In this document: positions 6,572 through 13,016 of the stretch, in pieces
Layout of the letters: every line of letters starts with the position of its first letter
Position numbering within the stretch: position 1 is the first letter of the stretch
Assembly: GCA_964553795.1 (NCBI GenBank)
Contig: CAZKMR010000111.1
Location: 1 to 13,356 of the forward strand
Source of the DNA: JADLHS01 sp964553795
GTDB taxonomy: Bacteria > Verrucomicrobiota > Verrucomicrobiia > Limisphaerales > JADLHS01
Length of the DNA stretch: 13,356 nucleotides
Reading direction: 5' to 3'
Program-made: the position numbers and the translations under genes
Notes under the pieces: model-generated
The model's database searches: none
Seen by the model: the letters and a program-made list of their open reading frames with translations, nothing else
What the model was told of the DNA's origin: nothing

Positions 6572-7778
6572 TGGCAGGTTTGCCGGATTTTCCCGTGGCT
6601 TACTCTTGCGACTGAATTATTCTGCCCGCGTGTTCAAACCCCTGCTGACTGCAACGCTGCTGGTTATCGCCTTGTCCCTGCCGGCGGCAGAATGCAAACA
6701 ACGCGGCGTCTGGTTCTGGCAGGATGTCGGCAATCCTTACGGCGCAGCCAACATCGTCGGCAACGACGCGCTCGAGAATCAGACCGTCGCGTTTTTCACC
6801 GGCAAGTCGGTCAAGCGCGTCTATGGCAGCTACAGCACGCAGCCCGTCACCAGCCCCAGCGTCAGCGCGGCCTGGAACGCCAAGCTCCACGCCGCCGGCA
6901 TCCAATCCCAGTTTCTGATGTCGGAAACCACTTCGATTTTTCCGAGCAACCATCCCGCGTTGCTCACGAAAATTGATCAGCGCGTCCTTAACTTCAACAG
7001 CGCCCCCGGTCGCACTGTTCCCGAAAAGTTTGACGCCCTCCATCTCGACATCGAACCGCACGCGCTGCCCAACTGGTCGTCGCTGACGAGTGCCGAAAAG
7101 CGCGATCACCTGTTGCTGTTGCGCGACACCTACGCAGCCATCCGCACGCATCTCATCGCCCAAGGCGTGCCCGCGTTCCCTGTTTACGCGGACCTGCCCG
7201 TGTGGTTCGACCGACTCCCCGGGGACGGCGGCCAGATCGGCTGGACGAACGCGGCAGATCGCAACCAGTGGTTCACCAACATCGCGGCCAGCCTCACCGG
7301 TTACACCCTGATGGCCTTCGACCAATCCTCATTCACCGCCATCACCAACAACGTGGCGTGGGAAATGACCAACGGCATCGCCACCCAGGTCCGCGTGGCG
7401 ATCGAAGCCGACGTCGGCGCGACCAACACGTGGACCAACCTGCCCGCGTTCAACGCGATGCTGGAAACCCTCGAAACCGCGTATGACCAGAACCGCGCGG
7501 TGGACATCCAGAGCTACGTGAAGTGGCGGGAAGCCATCGCCGCGGGGCCGATCATCCCGGTGGCCGTGGCGTTTTCGTTGGTCAGCCCGTTGATTGGTGG
7601 CGAAATTGTTTTTGATGCCAAGCCGACCTCGACCTACATCGTGCTCCACTCGTTCAACCTGTGCAATTGGCAGGAAGTCCTCCGCGTCAAATCCCAGCAA
7701 TCCGGCCCGACAGCCGTTCCCGTCCGGTTCGATAACACGCAAGGCTTCTGGCGAATCGAGAGCTTCGACGCGCCGTAG
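6564..7778 (+). CDS. Secreted protein, possible TIM-barrel-like core, with C-terminal beta domain
   Basis: 404 residues from ATG 6564. An alternative start is GTG 6630, which gives 382 residues and a compact signal peptide (MFKPLLTATLLVIALSLPAA). ATG 6564 and its apparent GGAGG signal fall inside a repeat unit, so the shorter form may be the real one. After the export signal comes RGVWFWQD (47-54), alternating hydrophobic strands and helices, FDALHLDIEPH at 156-166, and FPVYADLPVWF at 205-215. The LDIEP strand end is reminiscent of catalytic acids at barrel strand ends in glycoside hydrolases, but no family is recognised. From about 335 a beta domain (STYIVLHSFNLCNW, then FWRIES) resembles the C-terminal domain of other verrucomicrobial exported proteins. 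Transcribed divergently from the beta-helix/VWA gene. Function unknown; a sugar-active enzyme is a guess. Confidence 0.8.
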   Translation: MSRGRFAGFSRGLLLRLNYSARVFKPLLTATLLVIALSLPAAECKQRGVWFWQDVGNPYGAANIVGNDALENQTVAFFTGKSVKRVYGSYSTQPVTSPSVSAAWNAKLHAAGIQSQFLMSETTSIFPSNHPALLTKIDQRVLNFNSAPGRTVPEKFDALHLDIEPHALPNWSSLTSAEKRDHLLLLRDTYAAIRTHLIAQGVPAFPVYADLPVWFDRLPGDGGQIGWTNAADRNQWFTNIAASLTGYTLMAFDQSSFTAITNNVAWEMTNGIATQVRVAIEADVGATNTWTNLPAFNAMLETLETAYDQNRAVDIQSYVKWREAIAAGPIIPVAVAFSLVSPLIGGEIVFDAKPTSTYIVLHSFNLCNWQEVLRVKSQQSGPTAVPVRFDNTQGFWRIESFDAP

Positions 7779-7843
7779 GTCTGACTAACGACTGGCGCAA
7801 AGGCTGACACGAATTCCGCGAATTGACGCGAAGCCAAACTGAA

Positions 7844-7860
7844 TTGCCCCAACGGGGCAA
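7844..7860. repeat. Short perfect hairpin at the edge of the left composite repeat
   Basis: TTGCCCC-AAC-GGGGCAA is a perfect 7-bp stem with a 3-base loop, directly abutting the left arm of the large inverted repeat. At the equivalent outer edge of the right arm a different hairpin appears (GCGC/GCGC around 9600-9612). The position is conserved but the sequence is not. Confidence 0.65.
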
Positions 7861-7997
7861 CGGAAATCAGCCCAGGGTTGGCTCGTCGCGCCGAAATCGG
7901 ATGAAGGCGGATGCGAGCCTACCCTGGGTAATCGTCCCACAAAATAATTCTCCCTCTCCTCGCCGAACGAGGAGAGGGCCGGGGTGAGGAGTCGAAT
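7860..7997. repeat. Left arm of a large inverted composite repeat flanking the nuclease-like gene
   Basis: The arm has two modules. Module A opens with ACGGAAATCAGCCCAGGG, has a variable middle, and closes with ACCCTGGGTAA, so CCCAGGGT and ACCCTGGG pair. Module B is a perfect 11-bp hairpin, CCCTCTCCTCG/CGAGGAGAGGG (7952-7978, loop CCGAA), followed by GCCGGGGTGAGGAGTCGAAT. Bases 7921-7997 match the reverse complement of the right arm at 74 of 77 positions. Module B resembles the CTCACCCCGGCCCTCTCC repeat scattered through many bacterial genomes. Confidence 0.92.
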
Positions 7998-8059
7998 CCT
8001 TTTGGTTCGGGCTTCCTTGTCGCTCCCAAGCTGCATGTGTAGGATGAAATGCGAAACGA

Positions 8060-9466
8060 ATGTTTCGTGATCCGCTATATCGACAGATTCGCCGCGGCTT
8101 GCGCGAACTCAAAGATGGAAACACCTTCGAGGCATGCGCAAATGATCTTTTGCGTAAGTTCTATCCTTCTCTCGCTCCGCGAGAGGGTGGAGACGACGCA
8201 GGTTTGGACGGGCTAATCGCGCACGAAGACAAGAGTTCCATCCAACTGATTTGCACGACCGGTGAAGATGTGCTTGGAAATCTATCGGGGAGGTGGAGCA
8301 AAGACAAACCGGAGCAAGTCGTGAAGATTCTGACCTCGGTTGAATCACAATCTCGTTCAGCCGGGGTTTCTTGCATGTCGTGGGATAGACATGTCTGTTG
8401 CCGCATCGCTGATGCAACAAGCGAGGCTGAGGCTTGGATTGCAGCGTTGTTTAATCATGACGCCTCACCACAACTCATTGAGCCTTTCTTAGACAAGCTG
8501 GCAGCGAGCGCGCCGGAGCCTGCCAAACCGTGGGTTGCTAAAGCATTAGGGGCTCCGGGCCTTCAAGCTTTGGGCGTTTTGATGGTCCTAAAGCACTACT
8601 CTCCCGAAAGTCCTCTGTGGGCCGCTGCTTCGCCATTTTTCAAATCTCACTCGTTTCAAATTGGTATTTGTTCGAGACGGAATATCAAAGTCGAGAGCGC
8701 GCGGACACTTCTGCGATCTCCCGAAGCGTCGGTTGCGTCGGCCGTCGCGGTAGGCCTGTGGAATGACAGCTCAACCCCAACGATCCCAGACGAAATCTTG
8801 GAGGACTGGAAGAACGTCATGGTTAATCACGACGACGATAATGATCACGTCCTAGAGGGTGTCTTTAAGGAGTATCCAGACGTGGCGTTCCGATGGATCG
8901 CGTCGCGCCTTGATGGAATCCGTGATGGCACACGATCATTCTACTTCGGAGGCAAATACGACCGGGCGATGCCAACCGCAATCCAGACCTTCACACAAGA
9001 GCAAAGGCGGGAGTTGATCGACAAGATGCCTCGATCTTCTGCCGTTGCCGAATTAGTGCGCTCACTCATTGGTCGCGACATGGAGTTGTTTTCGCATTTG
9101 CTCGCGCGCGAAGAGCTTGAAGGTGTCAGGCTTGACCCGCTGCGCTTGGATTGTGATTTCGGGCCGCAGGGTGAGAATGCAGTTCCAGAGATTGATGCGG
9201 GATGGGAACGGATGGCAATCGCCGCGATGGAGAGAGGTTTCTCACCAGAAGACATTTTCTCGGCCTCGCAAGCTGGCGGATTCGGTTGGTCTGGGCCGAT
9301 GTCTTCGATGTTCGCGGCGCGCGCTGCTCCTTTCGAAAAACTATTACGGCACAGGGATATTCGACTTCGACAAGTTGGAAAGATCGGATTTGAACATTAT
9401 TCAGCACTTAGAGACGAACACCTAGCTCACGAAAAGCGCGCGGCAATACGGGGGGAACGTGGCTGA
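8060..9466 (+). CDS. PD-(D/E)XK-like N-terminus fused to a probable helical-repeat protein; defence candidate
   Basis: 468 residues. The N-terminus resembles restriction-endonuclease folds: an acidic helix (FEACANDLL, Glu24), then REGGDDAGLDG (41-51) with acidic residues at the place of the catalytic Asp, then a strand IQLICTTGED (61-70). In this pattern CTT stands where a classical E-x-K would be, so the active site is variant or dead. From about residue 80 the rest looks alpha-helical with HEAT-like stretches (for example VESARTLLRSPEASVASAVAVG). Related large nuclease-NTPase-repeat proteins would carry a longer nuclease and a central NTPase; neither is seen, suggesting an internal deletion near residue 80. 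Base composition is less GC-rich than the neighbours. The gene stands alone between facing repeats, the right one starting five bases after its stop. Fold assignments come from reading only. Confidence 0.7.
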   Translation: MFRDPLYRQIRRGLRELKDGNTFEACANDLLRKFYPSLAPREGGDDAGLDGLIAHEDKSSIQLICTTGEDVLGNLSGRWSKDKPEQVVKILTSVESQSRSAGVSCMSWDRHVCCRIADATSEAEAWIAALFNHDASPQLIEPFLDKLAASAPEPAKPWVAKALGAPGLQALGVLMVLKHYSPESPLWAAASPFFKSHSFQIGICSRRNIKVESARTLLRSPEASVASAVAVGLWNDSSTPTIPDEILEDWKNVMVNHDDDNDHVLEGVFKEYPDVAFRWIASRLDGIRDGTRSFYFGGKYDRAMPTAIQTFTQEQRRELIDKMPRSSAVAELVRSLIGRDMELFSHLLAREELEGVRLDPLRLDCDFGPQGENAVPEIDAGWERMAIAAMERGFSPEDIFSASQAGGFGWSGPMSSMFAARAAPFEKLLRHRDIRLRQVGKIGFEHYSALRDEHLAHEKRAAIRGERG

Positions 9467-9471
9467 TCATT

Positions 9472-9598
9472 ATTCGACTCCTCACCCCGGCCCTCTCCTC
9501 GTTCGGCGAGGAGAGGGAGAGTTATTTTGTGGGCCGTTTACCCAGGGTAGCTCGTTGCGAACCGCACGGGTCACCAGCAACCCTGGGCTGATTTCCGT
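9472..9598. repeat. Right arm of the large inverted composite repeat
   Basis: This is the reverse complement of the left arm at 7860-7997. It starts ATTCGACTCCTCACCCCGG, contains the hairpin CCCTCTCCTCG/CGAGGAGAGGG (9491-9517, loop TTCGG), and ends GCCCTGGG-type module A with CAGCCCAGGG complement and ATTTCCGT (9591-9598). The middle of module A differs completely from the left arm and is about 11 bases shorter. It begins five bases past the stop codon of the nuclease-like gene, so its strong stem could also act as the transcript's 3' end; there is no U-tract. Confidence 0.92.
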
Positions 9599-9657
9599 AG
9601 CGCCTTCAGCGCAGCCGAAGCTCGGCCTGCCATTGATTCGCAGCAAGTCGTGTCAGA

Positions 9658-9685
9658 AACTTTGCGTCTCTGTGTCTCTGCGTTG
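9658..9685. repeat. GTCTCTG direct-repeat tract
   Basis: The tract GCGTCTCTGTGTCTCTGCG carries GTCTCTG twice in 15 bases. Short tracts of this form recur in many bacterial intergenic regions. It lies directly beside the aldehyde dehydrogenase tail echo. Confidence 0.4.
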
Positions 9686-9690
9686 AAAAA

Positions 9691-9732
9691 TCAGTCGAGC
9701 CTGCAATACGCCGCCAGTCCCTGCATCCCAGC
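9691..9732 (-). pseudogene. Fragment of an aldehyde dehydrogenase C-terminus
   Basis: On the minus strand this reads AGMQGLAAYCRLD followed by TGA. The intact dehydrogenase at 309-1910 ends GGLQGLAAYCRID and TGA. At the DNA level a 26-base core (9703-9728) matches the reverse complement of the dehydrogenase 3' end with two mismatches. Upstream on the minus strand the similarity fades after a few codons, so only a tail remains. It may be the relic of a second dehydrogenase gene or a copied 3' end moved with a repeat. Confidence 0.6.
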
Positions 9733-10316
9733 CTTGGAGTAACGAAGCGGCTTGCGCGGGGGAGATTATCGAAACCTATCAGACCACCTTGGACTCGGAC
9801 CTGGTACAACCGCAACCGCAGCCGGCGAAACCCTCAGAGGCAGTTGCTGCGTAGCCGACCGCGCGACGAGCGAGTGGTTTTTGTTACAACGCGCAACACG
9901 GCGAAAGGATGCATCGCCCGAAGCCGGCGGGAGCTTGGGTTGCCGCCGGAAGGCAGCGGCGCGGCGCACGAAGATTCGTCGTCATGGGGATGGAAAATAA
10001 TTCCCTCGGTGACGGGCAACCGGTCCTATAATGATTGCAAAGTAAAAATTTGCCGCGCCGATAACATCAAAAGAGGCTTAGACTCGACTCCAATCCGCAG
10101 CAGAGTACGGAGAGCCTGATTTCCGTCAGCGCACCGCTCCATTCGCCGGAGGTGCGGGACGTTCACATTCTCGGCAACGAGTTGTTGTCGGCGTGCACGT
10201 CGTGACCGCAACCTGTTTTATCTCCCTGCGCGGCGTGCGGAGCGGTTTCAGGGTGATGAATTCGGTCTTGGTGCGGCGGGGGCGGATGGGTTATTGATGG
10301 CAGACCAATTTTTACC
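9733..10316. other. Region without a supported gene
   Basis: No reading frame here has convincing protein character or context. Two weak items are worth recording. A minus-strand frame at 10026-10211 contains the stretch ENVNVPHLRRMERCADG and then RTLLRIGVESK, which looks somewhat protein-like but is not recognised. A TATAAT hexamer lies at 10027-10032 without a good -35 partner, about 285 bases before the P-domain gene. The rest looks like decayed or non-coding DNA. Confidence 0.4.
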
Positions 10317-12995
10317 GTGAAGCGCCAGTTTTTTTCCCCAATTGGTTACAGCCGGCCTGCGATAATCTTCGCGCTGGGCGTTCTGATGTGCGCCGGGGCG
10401 GGCGGAGCGGCGGGCCAAACGTTCAGCAATCCGACGGCTATCAACGTGGCCATCGGCGGGCCAGCGGCGCCTTATCCCTCCGCGATTACGGTCGCGCAGG
10501 TCACAGGGACGGTGACGCGGGTCGCCGTGACGTTGAGCAATGTTTCCCACGTGTTCCCGGATGATCTGGACATTGTGCTCGTGGGCCCAGCGGGACAAAA
10601 GGTGATGTTGCTGTCGGATGTCGGCGGCGGGACTGCGGTGAACAATCTCAATCTCGTATTTGCGCCCGATAGCGGCGCGGCGCTGCCCGACTCCGGGCCG
10701 ATTACCAGTGGTGTTTATTCCCCCACTGATTACGCGCCGACGGACAATCTTCCCAGTCCGGCTCCGGTCGGGCCCTATGGCACGGATTTAACGGTATTCA
10801 ACGGAGTGAATCCGATCGGGCAATGGCGGTTGTTTGTTTACGATGACGCGACGTTCAACGGGGGCGGCACGATTGCGGGCGGCTGGCGACTGGATCTGGA
10901 AGTGGCGTCCGCGCCCGTCATCACGGCGCATCCCCAAAGCCAGATCGTTCCTCCGGGCGGCACGGTGAGTTTGAGTGTGACTGCGACGGGCACGCCGCCG
11001 TTTGGATTTCAATGGTTGCGCAATGGGCAGGTGCTTGTTCCCTTCGGGCAAGGAACCCCGACGCTGACGATTTCCAATGTCCAACCGGCGAACGCCGGAA
11101 CTTACGTAGTGCGCGTCACCAACAGTGTGTCGCCCGGTGGGGTGTTGAGCAGTAATGCCGTGTTAAACGTGCTCGGCCCGGTGACGCTGGTGGATGCGCC
11201 GCAGAATCAGACGGTTGATCCGGGCAAAAGTGCACTGTTCCAAGTGACCGCCGCAGGAACGCCGCCGTTGTTTTATCAATGGCAACTCAACGGAGCGCTC
11301 CTGCCGGGCGAAACCAACGCGACTCTCGCGTTAAGCAACGTGCAGGCGACTAATGGCGGGAGTTTCAGCGTCACGGTTTTCAACGCGAGTGACGCGGTCA
11401 CGACCGCTGGGGCATCGCTCGTGGTTATCGCCGCGACGGAGCCCCCGCCCACCGATCTGTTCGATGATCGGTCGCAATTGCGAAGCTTCACTGGCATCAC
11501 GCAGGGCGACAGTTCGCCAGCGGGACGCGAGAGTGGCGAACCGGTTTTTCCCGGCGGTGGCAAAACCGTTTGGACCGAGTGGATCGCGCCGGCGAATGGC
11601 ATCTTGACGTTGACGGCCCAAGGCAGCGGCTTCGACACCTTGCTGGGCGTTTTCACCGGCACGACGCTGAGCCAACTCATGTTGGTGGCAATGGACGATG
11701 ATCAGGGCGGGTTTTACACCAGCCGATTGCAGGTCAACGTTCAAGCGGGCATCAGATATCAGTTCATGCTCGATGGTCTGGGGCCTCAAGGTGGCGGTGG
11801 TCCCTTCACGCTGAGCTGGTCCTTGGAAACAACGCCGGAAATTGTTCCGGTTCTCACGCAGTTTCCCGCGCCCCAAACCGTCCTGCCGGGAAACAACGCG
11901 ACGTTCAGCGTGCTGACCCAATCCCCGACGGACACATTTCAGTGGTTTCACGATGGCCTTCCGATCCCGGGCGCGACGAGCAATAGTTTCTCTCTCGCCG
12001 CGCAGGCGGTGGATCTCGGGCAGTACTTTGTGCGCGTAAGCAATGTCTGGGGCCGGGTCGTGCAATCTCCGCCGGTCAATCTCGAATTGGGTCCGGGTTC
12101 TTTCACGCAGATCGAATACCAGAAGTCGCAAGCCAACGGGAATCGTCCCGGCGGTGGACTGTTTGTTTCAATTTTTCTGGGAGAGATCGTCTGGAAACAA
12201 GGTGCGGTGCCTCCGCCCGGTCCGGCTGCTCCGTGCGGAACAGCGTGGGGGCCGATTGCGCAAGGCCTCTATGCCGAAGATGATGGTTATATTCTCGTGC
12301 ATACCAGTGGCAGCACGGTTGCGGCGCGCATCGCCGTTTATGATGGGTTTCATGATTTCAATGAAGCGCCGCTCGCCTGCGGGCTGGCGGGTAATCCGTC
12401 CTCGGTCATTTTTCCGGTCGTGCAAGGCAGCAACTATGTGGTCGAAATCGAACCCACGCTCGCCGGCGGAAATATCACGTTCACCAATCTGCTCGGCATC
12501 GCCCCAGTGATTCCCGCGGCTCCGATCTTCGCGCTGGTGCCGCCGGGCGGAAATTTCCCCCTCACGATGCCGGCCACGAATTGGGTGCCCGCGCCGATCT
12601 GCCAATGGCGTTTGAACGGGGAAAATATTCCGGGGGCCACCAGTCCAACGCTGCTGCTGACGAATTTCAGCCTGGCGCAGACCGGCGCGTATTCGGTCGT
12701 GATGAGCAATTTTGTTCGGGTCTCGACGAACACCGTCGCGCATCTGGCGCTGGCCGAACCGCTGGTGTTGGGGCATCAGTTGAGCACCAACAATGGCAAT
12801 GTGGGATTGGTCATCAGCGCCAGCAACGCGGCGCCGTTTTTGTTACAGACCACTACCAACTTGGAGCCTGTCATCATGTGGGAGCCGTTGTTCACCAATC
12901 AAACCGCCACGCCCCTGTTCTTTTTCACCAACGCGAATCTCCTGGCCGAGCCGCGGCGCTTCTTCCGCGCCATCCACTGGCCGCCGGCGCCGTAA
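10317..12995 (+). CDS. Secreted P-domain and Ig-like repeat protein
   Basis: 892 residues starting at GTG 10317, which places a signal peptide (KRQFF, then AIIFALGVLMCAGAGG) at the N-terminus, cleaved near residue 33. Domains in order: a proprotein-convertase P domain at about 56-197 (DDLDIVLVGPAG, then IGQWRLFVYDD and GGWRLDLEV); Ig-like domains at about 200-286 and 290-372, each with FxWLxNG or YQWQLNG and a GTY/GSF strand; a pre-peptidase-like beta domain at 376-505; a third Ig-like domain at 510-592 (FQWFHDG); a second pre-peptidase-like domain at 600-728; a fourth Ig-like domain at 730-812 (CQWRLNG); and a C-terminal beta domain ending RRFFRAIHW. No protease domain is present, although P domains usually accompany one. 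Likely an adhesive or scaffold protein outside the cell. No Shine-Dalgarno sequence is evident. The next gene starts 21 to 57 bases on, so the two are probably co-transcribed. Confidence 0.9.
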   Translation: MKRQFFSPIGYSRPAIIFALGVLMCAGAGGAAGQTFSNPTAINVAIGGPAAPYPSAITVAQVTGTVTRVAVTLSNVSHVFPDDLDIVLVGPAGQKVMLLSDVGGGTAVNNLNLVFAPDSGAALPDSGPITSGVYSPTDYAPTDNLPSPAPVGPYGTDLTVFNGVNPIGQWRLFVYDDATFNGGGTIAGGWRLDLEVASAPVITAHPQSQIVPPGGTVSLSVTATGTPPFGFQWLRNGQVLVPFGQGTPTLTISNVQPANAGTYVVRVTNSVSPGGVLSSNAVLNVLGPVTLVDAPQNQTVDPGKSALFQVTAAGTPPLFYQWQLNGALLPGETNATLALSNVQATNGGSFSVTVFNASDAVTTAGASLVVIAATEPPPTDLFDDRSQLRSFTGITQGDSSPAGRESGEPVFPGGGKTVWTEWIAPANGILTLTAQGSGFDTLLGVFTGTTLSQLMLVAMDDDQGGFYTSRLQVNVQAGIRYQFMLDGLGPQGGGGPFTLSWSLETTPEIVPVLTQFPAPQTVLPGNNATFSVLTQSPTDTFQWFHDGLPIPGATSNSFSLAAQAVDLGQYFVRVSNVWGRVVQSPPVNLELGPGSFTQIEYQKSQANGNRPGGGLFVSIFLGEIVWKQGAVPPPGPAAPCGTAWGPIAQGLYAEDDGYILVHTSGSTVAARIAVYDGFHDFNEAPLACGLAGNPSSVIFPVVQGSNYVVEIEPTLAGGNITFTNLLGIAPVIPAAPIFALVPPGGNFPLTMPATNWVPAPICQWRLNGENIPGATSPTLLLTNFSLAQTGAYSVVMSNFVRVSTNTVAHLALAEPLVLGHQLSTNNGNVGLVISASNAAPFLLQTTTNLEPVIMWEPLFTNQTATPLFFFTNANLLAEPRRFFRAIHWPPAP

Positions 12996-13016
12996 TCACG
13001 ACCCTTTCGCGTGAGC

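Noticed and set aside
6676..6696. Lipoprotein lipobox (AAEC) in the exported protein
   Set aside because: Glu directly before the Cys does not fit the usual Ala/Gly/Ser at that position; a standard signal peptide is more likely.
6600..7325. 241-codon open frame on the minus strand
   Set aside because: It lies wholly antisense to the exported-protein gene, is rich in Arg/Gly/Gln as expected from a GC-rich shadow, and has no recognisable motif.
8169..8185. CTCTCGC/GCGAGAG hairpin inside the nuclease-like gene as a third in-frame palindrome
   Set aside because: It encodes PSLAPREGG, which fits the expected nuclease pattern without extra residues, so it is normal coding sequence.
7952..9517. 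CRISPR array or paired array
   Set aside because: Repeats are few, hairpin-type, facing each other and without regular spacers; no cas genes are present.
9491..9517. Rho-independent terminator after the nuclease-like gene
   Set aside because: The stem is strong but is followed by GAGAGTTA rather than a T-run, and the same stem occurs as a repeat upstream of the gene.
7860..9598. Insertion sequence with terminal inverted repeats
   Set aside because: The arms are composites of dispersed REP-like modules, there is no target duplication that I can see, and the enclosed gene is not a transposase.
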